Assembly (NCBI GenBank): GCA_963774555.1
Contig: CAVZFL010000001.1
Span: 868,001-932,000 of the forward strand
Direction: 5' to 3'
Origin: VRUE01 sp963774555
Lineage (GTDB): Bacteria > Actinomycetota > Thermoleophilia > Solirubrobacterales > 70-9
Length of the DNA stretch: 64,000 bases
Shown: positions 8,031-16,313 of the stretch, piece by piece
Layout of the letters: every line of letters begins with the position of its first letter
Position numbering within the stretch: position 1 is the stretch's first letter
Made by a program: the position numbers and the translations under genes
The notes under the pieces: model-generated
What the model was told of the DNA's origin: nothing
Databases searched by the model: none
Seen by the model: only the letters and a program-made list of their open reading frames with translations

Positions 8031-8972
8031 TTATCCGCAGTCCAAAGCCAAAGCGGCGGTAATCGCGCTGCCATAGAGGATGTCGTGCTCGGAGACGACA
8101 ACCCGCTCGAGGACAAAGGCGCGCATCGCCTCGATCAGAATGACCACCCCGGCGACGATCGTAGGCGCGCGGTCGGGGTGCATGCCGGGGATCTCCACCC
8201 GTTTGTCCAGTGGGGCAGACGCAAGTTGGGAGAGAAGTCGTTGGATCGAGGTCAAGGTAAGCGTATGCCCATGTACTTGCTTGGGGTCGTAGGGCTCGAG
8301 CCCCATCTCGATCGCGGCCAGCGAGGTGGGCGTGCCGGCCACCGCGATGCCCGCCGTCGCCCGGGCGCCCGTTTGGTCCGCGATGGCACTCCTTATAAGG
8401 GAGCGGACGTCGGCGGCCAGGGCCTCCAGCTCCAGGGTGGTCGGCGGGTCGCTGCCGATGTGGCGCTCGCTGTGGCGGACGACGCCGGCCTGCAGCGAGG
8501 CGTGGAAGTCGATCTCGGTGCCGCTGCCGACGATCATCTCGGTCGAGCCGCCGCCGATGTCGATGACCAGCGTCGGCTCGCCGGGTGGATTCTCGGCGGT
8601 GGCGCCCAGGTAGGTGAGCCGCGCCTCCTCCTCGCCGTCGAGCACCCGTGCCGAGAGCGCGAAGCGCTCGCGCAGCTCGGCGACGAAGGCGCTGCCGTTG
8701 GCGGCGTCGCGCACGGCGCTGGTGGCGATCGATTCGACGTTCTCCACCTCGGCCTCGCGGCAGATCGCCACGTAGTCGGCGATCGCTTCGCATGCGGCCT
8801 CGATCGCCTCGGCAGCGAGCTGCCCGGAGAGGTCGACCCCCCGACCGAGCCGGGTCACCCGACTCTGCCGCTCGACCTCCCTCACCCGCCCGCCCACGAC
8901 CTCGGCAACCAGCAACCGCGTCGAGTTGGAGCCGATGTCGACCACCGCCACCCGATGAGAGCCCCCAGCCAT
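8031..8972 (-). CDS. ppx: Ppx/GppA phosphatase (exopolyphosphatase family)
   Basis: Hydrolyses terminal phosphate from polyphosphate or pppGpp in the cytoplasm. The actin/HSP70-like ATPase fold is clear: phosphate loop 1 in VVDIGSNSTRLLV near residue 10, the SAVRDAANG segment near 95, phosphate loop 2 in LVIDIGGGSTEMIVG near 135, and VAGTPTSLAA near 215. At 313 residues it is the short form, lacking the C-terminal HD-like domains of E. coli Ppx, as is usual in actinobacteria. The start is ATG 8972. It stands alone, divergent from tRNA-fMet by about 50 bp. Confidence 0.9.
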   Translation of the reverse strand: MAGGSHRVAVVDIGSNSTRLLVAEVVGGRVREVERQSRVTRLGRGVDLSGQLAAEAIEAACEAIADYVAICREAEVENVESIATSAVRDAANGSAFVAELRERFALSARVLDGEEEARLTYLGATAENPPGEPTLVIDIGGGSTEMIVGSGTEIDFHASLQAGVVRHSERHIGSDPPTTLELEALAADVRSLIRSAIADQTGARATAGIAVAGTPTSLAAIEMGLEPYDPKQVHGHTLTLTSIQRLLSQLASAPLDKRVEIPGMHPDRAPTIVAGVVILIEAMRAFVLERVVVSEHDILYGSAITAALALDCG

Positions 8973-9026
8973 AAGCGCGCCACTCTAGAGCCCGCAGCCC
9001 ATACGTTGCTAGCATGCCCCTACCGC

Positions 9027-9107
<81 letters not shown>

Positions 9108-9136
9108 AAAGCCCTGCAAATCGCAGGGTTTTCGTC
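9108..9136 (+). terminator. Intrinsic terminator after tRNA-fMet
   Basis: Stem CCCTGC (9112-9117) with GCAGGG (9123-9128), preceded by A residues and followed by TTTTCGTCTTT. It ends the tRNA transcript. Confidence 0.75.
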
Positions 9137-9416
9137 TTTCTGGGGAGCAGACAGAAGGGTGCAAAATCGGCCCTGGGGCAACGCCTGGGGCAACACGAGG
9201 TCAAAGTGAGGTCGATCCAGGCCTTGCGCGGCGCCTCCGATCCACCTACGTTCGCCGAGAGAAACGCAGACATAAGTGGCCCCGGCGGCGGTGGAACGCC
9301 CCGGGGCCCGGCACCGAAGGGCGAACCTTCGATGCGAGAGAGACCGTACCGACGCAGGCCGTTCTGGACAGCGTCGCGGGCTCGCCCTCGGTGCCTCTAT
9401 CGAGAGGAGGGGCATC
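9137..9416. other. Left end of the accreted region, with tandem TGGGGCAA motifs
   Basis: There is no convincing gene. 9173-9194 holds two copies of TGGGGCAA spaced 11 bp apart. The same pair with the same spacing begins each of the three att-associated repeats at 53585, 54373 and 58810, so these may be integrase arm-binding sites. Confidence 0.5.
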
Positions 9417-9890
9417 GTGCCCGGCACCGTCACGACCATCGACCGCGAGCAGCGCGAAGGGCTCTACGAGCTGATCCGCAACCACCTCGGCAGCATCGAG
9501 GACTTCTTTGTAGCGCTGGAGCGCACCAAGGACTTCGCCAGGGCCGAGCAACTGGCGGTGGAGTTCGCCGAAGACTTCCGGCTCCTACAGGACATCGGCT
9601 GGGCCGAGCGCGACGAGCGCGAGACGTTCGAGCTGACCATGCCCGCTCACGACCTGATGGAACTGCTCCAGCGCCTGCACGCCGAAGCCGTGCCCGTGCT
9701 GGTCGAGACGGGCGCCGAGGCTCAGTCCAGCCGCGACGACGCCGAGACGGACCGGCGCTTCCAGCTCGGCTACGAGGTCTGCAACAAGCTCCTGGACGAG
9801 CTGGACCCACGCGAGGCGGATCGCGGGCGAGCTGATCGCCCCGCACCGCGGCGGGTCCGGTCCAGTTGCCCGCACGGAGACCGACCGTGA
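9417..9890 (+). CDS. Hypothetical protein, first gene of the accreted region
   Basis: 157 residues, acidic and predicted helical (LYELIRNHLGSIEDFFVALE near residues 15-35; ETFELTMPAHDLMELLQRLH near 75-95). The GTG start at 9417 is supported by AGAGGAGG at 9403-9410. I recognise no domain. Its stop overlaps the GTG of the SSB-like gene by 4 nt (GTGA), so the two are translationally coupled; a role alongside the DNA-binding neighbour is likely but unproven. Confidence 0.65.
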   Translation: MPGTVTTIDREQREGLYELIRNHLGSIEDFFVALERTKDFARAEQLAVEFAEDFRLLQDIGWAERDERETFELTMPAHDLMELLQRLHAEAVPVLVETGAEAQSSRDDAETDRRFQLGYEVCNKLLDELDPREADRGRADRPAPRRVRSSCPHGDRP

Positions 9891-10312
9891 GCGGGTGGAG
9901 CTGCCGATCGGCGCGGACGGGACGTTGTCGTCGCGAGCCGTTTCCCGAGAGGCTTCCGCACCAGCTCAATCACCTGGTGCTGACGGGGACGCTCCTGGAC
10001 GAGCCGCACGAGGCGAGGAGCCCGCGCGGCGACGCGGTCACTCTGCTGCGGCTCGGATTCCCGGTGCGCGATCCAGGGCGGCCCGAGGACCTGTGGACCC
10101 TGGCGCGGTGCGGGGTCGAAGTGCCGGCCGCGATCGCGAGGCGAAGCGTGCCGGGCCTGCGGGTCGGCGCCCCGGTTCTCGCCTGGGGCCAGCTCAGCGA
10201 CCGAGAGGCGGACGAGTACGGCGACCAGCGCGGCGTGATCGTCGCGGCTTCGGTGCATCCGGGCGGGCCACCCGATCCACCGCCGCATCTGTTCGTCGTC
10301 AGTGGACGCTGA
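9887..10312 (+). CDS. Single-strand DNA-binding (SSB/OB-fold)-like protein
   Basis: 141 residues. From about residue 28 it follows the OB-fold SSB pattern: LNHLVLTGTLLDEPHEARSP, then LLRLGFPVRD, a middle strand around LWTLARCGVE, then GLRVGAPVLAWGQLSDRE and a last strand GVIVAASVHPG. The acidic SSB tail that binds partner proteins is missing. Such SSB-like proteins are common on plasmids and integrative elements, where they protect single-stranded transfer DNA. The GTG start overlaps the previous stop. The N-terminal 25 residues are Arg/Cys-rich and less typical, so a later start is possible. Confidence 0.6.
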   Translation: MSGWSCRSARTGRCRREPFPERLPHQLNHLVLTGTLLDEPHEARSPRGDAVTLLRLGFPVRDPGRPEDLWTLARCGVEVPAAIARRSVPGLRVGAPVLAWGQLSDREADEYGDQRGVIVAASVHPGGPPDPPPHLFVVSGR

Positions 10313-10322
10313 GACGGCGGGT

Positions 10323-10433
10323 CGATTGTGACTTTCCGAGGGCCAAGGCGCAGGCCACAGGGAGGGGCGGATGGACTTCCCACTGTTGGGGGGTCCGCCG
10401 CTTCCTGCCTTGGCCCTCGGAAAGTCACAATCG
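10323..10433. repeat. 111-bp element with perfect 27-bp terminal inverted repeats
   Basis: 10323-10349 and 10407-10433 are perfect reverse complements (arm begins CGATTGTGACTTTCCGAGGG). The 57-bp interior has further partial pairing (GGCGGA with TCCGCC). It fills the gap between the SSB-like gene and the multi-HTH gene. It could be a small non-autonomous transposable element or a very stable bidirectional terminator; no target-site duplication is obvious. Confidence 0.7.
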
Positions 10434-10459
10434 CCGACTGAGCCCCTGGGGGGCGAGCC

Positions 10460-12214
10460 GTGGAGCGGCATCGGTGCGAGGAGTGCGGTCGAGAGCTGTT
10501 CGACCTCCAAGGCGGCCCGCCGCCGACGCGATGCGAGGACTGCGTCCCGGACACCGGGCCGGGCAGCCCCCTCGTTGAGCACCTAGGGACCAATCTTCGT
10601 AGGTTGCGCCGTAAGGCGGGCATGGAGAAGCGAGAGCTCGCCCGGCGGGCCGCGCTCAAGCCCGAGGAGCTCTCGCGGTTCGAGGACGCTGCGCACGAAT
10701 TGAGCGCGACCAAGGCGCTCAGGCTCGCGCATTCGATGGGCGTCTCGATCGAGGAGCTGGTCGAGCGCGTCTACTGGAACCCCGGCGAGACGGTGCACAG
10801 GCCCGGCGACCGCCGGCCGTTCTCAGAGCGGCTCGCGGGCTTCTTCCTCGTCCTGCCCGCCAACGCGCCCGTCCTCGATCCAGCGCCACCGCGCGATCCG
10901 GTGAGCGGCCGCCTGGAAGCGGCCGCGATATTCGGGCAGAACCTCCGCGCCGCGCGCGAACGCCGCCACCTGACGCAGGCGAAGCTGGCCGCCGCTGCCG
11001 GTCTCAGCAAGGCCGGTCTGTCTCTGATCGAGCGAGGCATCCGGGAGACGACGATCGAGACTCTGCTGTCTCTGGCCCGCGCACTCGAAGTCACGCCCGC
11101 GTTCCTGCTCGGAGGCGTCGTCTGGAAGCCTCGCCTCCCACAGTCCGCCCGTGCGGGCCGCAGGGGCGGTGCCCAGCGCCACGATGCGCACAGCCTCGAC
11201 GGCCCGATCAGGCGGCTCTGGAGCGATGGCAAGACTGCCGGCGAGATCGCCGATGCGCTCGGCACCTCGCCGGGAGCCGTCTCGGCGATCGTCCACCGTC
11301 TGCGCGAGCACGGCGACCTGCTCGCGCATCGCAGCCCGCCCACCCGAGCCGTCCACGAAGGAGCGCGGCGGCGGCGTGGTCGGCGGATCGCGGCCTCTCC
11401 TTCGGGGTGCGATCCCGTTGCCGCCGACCGCGAGCAGTCCGCCGACAACGCTGGCCGGCCGGAAGCCTCAGAGCGCGAAGTGGCCGCCCGGATAGGCGCC
11501 AACGTCGGGTTTCACCGGCAGGCGGTCGGACTTACCCTCCGAGAGCTCGGGGAAGCGACCGAGGTCGATCGGACTTATCTGCACCGGATCGAGAACGGAA
11601 GGGCTGGCGTCCCGAGGCTTTCTCTCGTTGTGAAGCTGGCGGCGAGCCTCAACATTTGCTGCGCGCGAGTCACCGCAAGGATCGCCTGGGACCAGAGCGT
11701 CGGGAAGTTCAGGCTCGAGGCCGAGAGCGACCGGGACCCGGCCAGGAAGTGCCTTGGACAAAACGTTCGCCGCGCTCGGCGGAGAATGAACATCTCGCAA
11801 CAGGCTCTGGGCGTGCGCGCCTCCATGTGTCGCGGCGACGTTGTCGATTTCGAGCACGGCAGTCGGAACTTCCGAATGTTCACGGCGGTCAGGCTCGCCG
11901 GGGCGCTGGGGGTCGACTTCGCCGAGTTGTTCTTGGACGTTGCAGGCTGGTACGTCCGGCCGCTCCCGGCTCCCGAATACGGCCCGGAAGATCATCCGCC
12001 GACAAAGGCCGAGCGAGACGCCCTGCTCGCGCGCCTCTGGCGGGAAGGACGACCCGAACGCGAGATTGCTGATGCACTGGAGTTGACGATCGGCGCCGTC
12101 GGTTCCTACGTCCGAGACCTTCGCGATACAGGGGAGCACCTTCCCTATCGTCGCCCTCCGCGCCGCGCGACTGAGGCGGCGGCGCGACGCCGACGCTGCA
12201 ACAACAGCGGATAG
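10460..12214 (+). CDS. Zinc-ribbon protein with four XRE-type HTH domains and two further HTH modules
   Basis: 584 residues. An N-terminal zinc ribbon (C6, C9, C25, C28) is followed by XRE HTH domains at about 42-102, 158-218, 345-400 and 432-492. After the second and fourth come two related ~50-residue modules (about 246-297 and 520-567) sharing the pattern L-W-x-(D/E)-G-(K/R)-x-x-x-E-I-A-D-A-L, which looks like a second HTH class. The protein is thus an internal duplication of XRE-XRE-HTH. Each XRE domain is trailed by a short Trp-containing strand (VYWNPG, VVWKPR, IAWDQS, AGWYVR). It probably binds several operator half-sites at once and may be the master regulator of this element. The start is GTG 10460. 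Confidence is high for DNA binding and low for the target. Confidence 0.8.
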   Translation: MERHRCEECGRELFDLQGGPPPTRCEDCVPDTGPGSPLVEHLGTNLRRLRRKAGMEKRELARRAALKPEELSRFEDAAHELSATKALRLAHSMGVSIEELVERVYWNPGETVHRPGDRRPFSERLAGFFLVLPANAPVLDPAPPRDPVSGRLEAAAIFGQNLRAARERRHLTQAKLAAAAGLSKAGLSLIERGIRETTIETLLSLARALEVTPAFLLGGVVWKPRLPQSARAGRRGGAQRHDAHSLDGPIRRLWSDGKTAGEIADALGTSPGAVSAIVHRLREHGDLLAHRSPPTRAVHEGARRRRGRRIAASPSGCDPVAADREQSADNAGRPEASEREVAARIGANVGFHRQAVGLTLRELGEATEVDRTYLHRIENGRAGVPRLSLVVKLAASLNICCARVTARIAWDQSVGKFRLEAESDRDPARKCLGQNVRRARRRMNISQQALGVRASMCRGDVVDFEHGSRNFRMFTAVRLAGALGVDFAELFLDVAGWYVRPLPAPEYGPEDHPPTKAERDALLARLWREGRPEREIADALELTIGAVGSYVRDLRDTGEHLPYRRPPRRATEAAARRRRCNNSG

Positions 12215-12466
12215 GGTGCGGCAAGGATGAAACGCGCTCTGCTGTTCGATCTTCGATGAGGCGTTTATGGTCGAGGAGCCCGGCGGCTGTTGCCGCCTTC
12301 ACCTCAGAGGCTCGCTCGCGCGGGAGTTGTGCCCGCTCCAGGAGTAGATCGACGTGTCGGATGAAACAAGTAGTCTGCAACACCGCACTTGGCCGTCGGG
12401 ACAGCCACTCCCCTCCTGGCGGTCACGCCATCAACTCCAAGCGCGGATGACAGGAGTAGGCAAGCC

Positions 12467-13297
12467 ATGAAAACTGTGCGTTCATCTGGCCGCCGCCGAG
12501 GCGGCATGGGAGTCGCCAATCGAGCGGCCCTGATACGACATTGGCTGATCCTCGGGTTCAGCGTGGCTACGGCGATACTCGTCGTGGGCTGCGGCAACTC
12601 GTCACATCCCCAGCCGCCGAGCAAGCTTCAAGCAAGCGCTGAAACTGAAGAGACGACCACCCCTCCACGCACGGAAGAAGTCGAAGTGGAACCTGGCGAA
12701 TCGCTATCTACCGTGGGTACGCTCACGGAGTCCGATGGCGAAGGCACCACCTTCAGCGACCGCTATCGCATTGGACCGCTTTTGTACAGCAGCGAAAGAG
12801 CTCTGCCAGACGAGGTTCTAAATGCCTGCAATCTCACCGACTCAACTGAAATCGCTACGTCGGTCTTCGCCCGCGGCGAGATCGCCATTACCTACCAAGA
12901 AGGAAGCCTGCCCACTGAGGTTAGCCTCGGAGAGGGATACGGGGGAGTCCAAGCAGTAGACAAAGGCGAAGAATATGGCGAAGGCCAGCTTGACAGCGCG
13001 GTGGCGTTCCATGTGGGCGGCGAATGGTGGTGTGCTGATACCGGCGGCGCCATTGAATTCCAAGAAGGAGAATCGCGAACAATCCCAATCTGGGTAATCG
13101 TCTCTCGGGTTTTGAGCAACGCCCAGCCGCGACTCCCAAAGAGTGTTCTCAATACGTGGTATTTCGAAGAAATCGGCCCGCCGCTCGGTATCGAACCCAG
13201 AGTGATAACCAGCGGCCCCGGTGCCGCCACATGCAAGGGAGCCTACGGATCGGAAGAACAACTGCTGTTCCTATACAACAGGTCAGGCAGTTGCTAA
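12467..13297 (+). CDS. Lipoprotein of unknown function
   Basis: 276 residues. A basic N-terminus (KTVRSSGRRRGG) and a hydrophobic stretch end in the lipobox VVGC at about residue 44, so the mature protein should be lipid-anchored outside the membrane. A Thr/Glu/Pro-rich linker precedes the folded part, which has four Cys residues that could form disulfides (NACN, WWCAD, ATCKG and the C-terminal SGSC). ATG 12467 is preceded by AGGAGTAGG; longer in-frame starts exist but lack such a site. Its base composition is lower in GC than the upstream genes. A second lipoprotein gene follows 73 bp downstream. Confidence 0.7.
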   Translation: MKTVRSSGRRRGGMGVANRAALIRHWLILGFSVATAILVVGCGNSSHPQPPSKLQASAETEETTTPPRTEEVEVEPGESLSTVGTLTESDGEGTTFSDRYRIGPLLYSSERALPDEVLNACNLTDSTEIATSVFARGEIAITYQEGSLPTEVSLGEGYGGVQAVDKGEEYGEGQLDSAVAFHVGGEWWCADTGGAIEFQEGESRTIPIWVIVSRVLSNAQPRLPKSVLNTWYFEEIGPPLGIEPRVITSGPGAATCKGAYGSEEQLLFLYNRSGSC

Positions 13298-13370
13298 ACA
13301 CCGCACGCAAATTCTCAGCTAGGCGCAACGGACTGACGCTCGTACTTGATCGGCAAGGGGAGGGGCTCTG

Positions 13371-13949
13371 ATGGGATTTCGCGCGGGTCTGCTCACAACC
13401 TTCCTGGCCGTTGGTCTGCTCGGATGCGGAGGCGGGGAATCGAACAGCCGGGCGACCGGCACCTCGCCTCGAGCGTTGTCCCAAACGCCCACTACCGCTC
13501 AAGCCGCCACTGACACGGGTGCTCAGACAACGGCGCCGGCGCAAATGAGCACTGAGGACTTCTGTGGCAACCGCGAAGTCAGCGCTGCGGTGGATTCCGT
13601 AATCGGAGGCTCGGCATCGTGTAAAAGTGCCCCGACGACGGGACTGCGCCCATCGGCCGGGCACGGAACGATTACTGAGTGGACTCTCAACCCGGTTGGT
13701 GTATCAGTAACAGTCGAGCACTACGTTGGAAACGCTTATAAATCGCTTGGCCTAACCAATCCAGCTACCTACCCGGGAACCGCCGTCTCAGTGGGCGGAG
13801 AGCAATGCGTCTACCTCTCGATCGGTGAGCTTGTCTGCCTCCCGGGAGGTCCAACAAGGATCGACGTGCTCTCGGGGAGCTCCCAAGTCTCAAGTGTCTC
13901 TCAGTATGAGACCGTGGCGCGTGCTGTCATTGCAGCACGCGCGAAATAA
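13371..13949 (+). CDS. Lipoprotein of unknown function
   Basis: 192 residues with a signal peptide ending in LLGC (lipobox at about residue 19), then a Thr/Ala/Gln-rich linker and a compact domain with Cys pairs (FCGN ... SCKS; QCVYL ... VCLPG). The pattern suggests a small disulfide-bonded surface domain. ATG 13371 follows GGGGAGGGG. The linker and Cys pattern resemble those of the preceding lipoprotein, and the two are probably in one transcript; no function can be assigned. Confidence 0.7.
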   Translation: MGFRAGLLTTFLAVGLLGCGGGESNSRATGTSPRALSQTPTTAQAATDTGAQTTAPAQMSTEDFCGNREVSAAVDSVIGGSASCKSAPTTGLRPSAGHGTITEWTLNPVGVSVTVEHYVGNAYKSLGLTNPATYPGTAVSVGGEQCVYLSIGELVCLPGGPTRIDVLSGSSQVSSVSQYETVARAVIAARAK

Positions 13950-14000
13950 CCGTCGGCGTCGTCGCGATCCAGCATCCCGAGGTCGGAACGGGCCGACAGG

Positions 14001-14325
14001 GCCGGAGGAGAGATCGTCATCGTCGACGAGGGCTACGCGGGACGCGACTTCGCCAAGGCGGCCGGCGAGCTCGGCGCCACGATCGTCAGGCCGGCTCGCA
14101 AGGACGAGCCCGACAACGGCGTCCAACCTCGCCCCGATCCGCCAGTGAATCGAGTCGATCTTCTGGACCTGCAAGGACATCCTCACCCTGGAGCGCCACG
14201 GCGCCCGCACCCTTCACAACCTGCGCGTCCGCGTCGCCCAGCGCTTGCTGGCCTTGGCCGCCTGCGTCGCGCTCAACCACAGGCTCGGGCGTCCGAGCCG
14301 CGCCCTGGTCGACTACGTCGCCTGA
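14001..14325 (+). pseudogene. Remnant of an IS5/IS982-like DDE transposase
   Basis: One frame gives IVIVDEGYAGRDFAKAAGEL, the second-aspartate region of a DDE transposase. After a frameshift near 14110-14120 another frame gives IESIFWTCKDILTLERHGAR and a C-terminus ending LGRPSRALVDYVA. An in-frame TGA just before IESIF (where Trp or Arg is usual) adds a second lesion. The N-terminal half is absent. It is a decayed insertion-sequence relic, a sign of past mobile-element traffic. Confidence 0.8.
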
Positions 14326-14343
14326 CGGCGTGGAATCAACCAT

Positions 14344-15336
14344 CTAGGGGTAGTTGAGCCCTCGGCTGGTAATCCCATGCGAACCTCTCGCGCCGGAAAG
14401 GGTGACGAGCGCGGTCAGGCCGACCACCGGCGCCAGGCAGAGCGCCTCAAAGGCTCCACCTGCCGGGCTTAGCTCGGTGGTTACGGCGTGACTGAGCGCC
14501 GGGAAGCCGCCGACGCCGGTGATCGCCGCGGAGAGAGAAGCCAGGAAGGCGCCCACGCCAATGACGGACCAGGCCAGGTCGGGAAGGCCCCCGACAGGGA
14601 GGGGCGGCGTCCGCCCGCTCTCCAGGCGCGCGAGGCGCAGCGACAGTAGATCGGGACTTGCCAGCGAGGCACTGGCCGCCGTGTCGGGCCACAGCGGGTC
14701 TTCGAGTGCTTTGAGGAGGGCGCCGATTAGGGAACGCCGCCCGCATGCGCGCTCCGCGAGCTGGTCTGCGGACAGCTCGCGACTTGCTTCGTAGCGGCGC
14801 TGCAACACCGCCAAGAAGGGAATCAGGAAGATCGCCTCTGCCAGCACAGTCCCGATCAGGGAGCGAAGCGGATCGCGGTTACGAACGTGGTAGCGCTCAT
14901 GTTCGAGCGCTGCCCGCAGCTCTGCGGGTGAGAGGCGCCTGGCCAGGCCGGCGCTTATTGCGACACGAGGGCGGACCAGGCCGTAGACAAAGGAGAAGCT
15001 TGCCTCTGTATTCACTAGATCGACTCGTCCCGTAAGGCCGGTCGCCTCGGCACCATCACGAAGGGCGGTGCTCGACGGCATGGCGAGCGCTCTAACACGA
15101 TGCGCCAACCGCCGCGAGGCTGATAGGCGCCGCCTGGCCCCGCGTGCTCCGAGCCACAGCGAAGCGGCGAGCAGCCCGCCCAGCATGATCGTCGGCAAAA
15201 GACAAGCGAGGCAGAATGAATGTGAGCCGCTGAGAAGCGGTAGGAAGACATAGGCGATCAGCCCGCAGATGCCCTCGGCCATGAGCACAGTCGCGATTGC
15301 CGCCAGCGCCGCGAGGTTCCTGGCGGCGCTATCCAT
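14344..15336 (-). CDS. M56-family (BlaR1-like) membrane metallopeptidase
   Basis: 330 residues. Hydrophobic segments near the N-terminus (LAALAAIATVLMAEG, GLIAYVFLPLL) and near 260-330 flank a gluzincin-type domain with HERYHVRNRDPL (HExxH variant) and a downstream Glu-containing SRELSADQLAE. In BlaR1/MecR1 the protease inactivates the partner repressor when a cell-wall signal arrives. No penicillin-sensor domain is present here, so the trigger is unknown. ATG 15336 overlaps the BlaI-type gene's TAG by 8 nt, the standard two-gene arrangement. Confidence 0.85.
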   Translation of the reverse strand: MDSAARNLAALAAIATVLMAEGICGLIAYVFLPLLSGSHSFCLACLLPTIMLGGLLAASLWLGARGARRRLSASRRLAHRVRALAMPSSTALRDGAEATGLTGRVDLVNTEASFSFVYGLVRPRVAISAGLARRLSPAELRAALEHERYHVRNRDPLRSLIGTVLAEAIFLIPFLAVLQRRYEASRELSADQLAERACGRRSLIGALLKALEDPLWPDTAASASLASPDLLSLRLARLESGRTPPLPVGGLPDLAWSVIGVGAFLASLSAAITGVGGFPALSHAVTTELSPAGGAFEALCLAPVVGLTALVTLSGARGSHGITSRGLNYP

Positions 15337-15706
15337 CGGCTTCCGCCAAGAGCTTCCGCAGTTTACGTAGGACTTCCGGGTCGGCTTGGACCTCGCTGAC
15401 GAAGTGCGCAACCGCCGCCTCTCCGTAGGTGCGAAGCACGCCCTGCACGGCTAGGCCGGCGGCGTCGGAGGCCGCTGCCTCATAGAGATAGCCACGGCCG
15501 ACCTTGGCGCGAGTCAAGGCCCCCTTCTCGGCGAGGCGGGTCATGACGGTCATGACCGTCGTGTAGGCGAGCGGCTCGGATCGATCGCGGTTCAGGGCCT
15601 CGACCGCATCCCGCACCGCAAGCGGTCGATTCGCGCGCCAGAGCAGGGCCATCACCTCTTGCTCCAGAGGGCCGAACTCCCGTGCTTTGTCCCCCGCCCG
15701 TTCCAT
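15329..15706 (-). CDS. BlaI/MecI/CopY-family transcriptional repressor
   Basis: 125 residues. A winged-helix N-terminal half (FGPLEQEVMALLWRANRPLAV, then YTTVMTVMTRLAEKGALTR as the recognition helix and wing) and a C-terminal dimerisation helix region. A longer reading frame exists, but ATG 15706 matches the family's start and leaves the operator upstream. It probably represses itself, the M56 gene and perhaps the divergent SnoaL-like gene, with release by cleavage through the M56 protease. Confidence 0.88.
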   Translation of the reverse strand: MERAGDKAREFGPLEQEVMALLWRANRPLAVRDAVEALNRDRSEPLAYTTVMTVMTRLAEKGALTRAKVGRGYLYEAAASDAAGLAVQGVLRTYGEAAVAHFVSEVQADPEVLRKLRKLLAEADG

Positions 15707-15717
15707 GCCTTCTAATC

Positions 15718-15735
15718 TACTACAGAATCGTAGTA
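15718..15735. promoter_or_regulatory. Probable BlaI-type operator
   Basis: The dyad TACTAC-6 bp-GTAGTA sits 11 bp upstream of the BlaI-type start, in the 42-bp gap shared with the divergent gene at 15749. BlaI/MecI operators have the core TACA/TGTA with similar TACTACA half-sites. It overlaps an AT-rich stretch (GTATATATT) that could be a -10 region. Confidence 0.65.
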
Positions 15736-15748
15736 TATATTCCGGCCC

Positions 15749-16231
15749 ATGAACGAGACTGATGCACCCCGTAATCCGACCACCCAAGCTCGCGAGGCGA
15801 TCGAGATTGTTTGCAGCGGCGATCTGAGCAGGCTTGACGAGTACTACAGCCCCGACTTCGTCGATCACGTCAACGACGCGGTCCATCTCGGCCACGCCGG
15901 CATCTATGAGTCCGCCAAGCTCTACTACGGCATCTTTGACGACTTCCGCTTCGAGGTGGAGGAGCAGGTGAGCGAGGGCAACCGGGTCGCCTCTCGCTGG
16001 GTTCTACACGGAACCTGCCGCAAGCGGAAGATCGTGTTGCGCGGCATGACGCTGAGCCATGTCGATGAGAGCGGCCACGTCATTGAAGACAGGGGCTTCG
16101 CCGATACTTTTTCGTTGCTACGCGAGCTTGGCGTGCTCCGCACGCTGCTGCTCGGGCTCAAGGTGCTGACCGGCCGCGTCAAGGTGCCAAAGGGCGAGAG
16201 CGCGATGTCGGTAGAAGTGCCGCAACACTGA
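15749..16231 (+). CDS. SnoaL-like ester cyclase / NTF2-fold protein
   Basis: 160 residues matching SnoaL-like polyketide cyclase relatives: an N-terminal helix with YYSPDFVDHV, then YESAKLYYGIFDDFRFEVEE and the strand pattern VASRWVLHGTCRK. The fold is a cone-shaped alpha+beta barrel used for small-molecule binding or isomerisation; the substrate cannot be read from sequence. ATG 15749 is divergent from the BlaI-type gene and shares its operator region, so it may be part of that regulon. Confidence 0.75.
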   Translation: MNETDAPRNPTTQAREAIEIVCSGDLSRLDEYYSPDFVDHVNDAVHLGHAGIYESAKLYYGIFDDFRFEVEEQVSEGNRVASRWVLHGTCRKRKIVLRGMTLSHVDESGHVIEDRGFADTFSLLRELGVLRTLLLGLKVLTGRVKVPKGESAMSVEVPQH

Positions 16232-16313
16232 CAAAGCTCAGCGGTCACGTTCCGGGGTACGGCCGAGCGAGTGTAGGCAGGCGCGATTTGGCCGGCCTGG
16301 CCGGCGATGAGCG

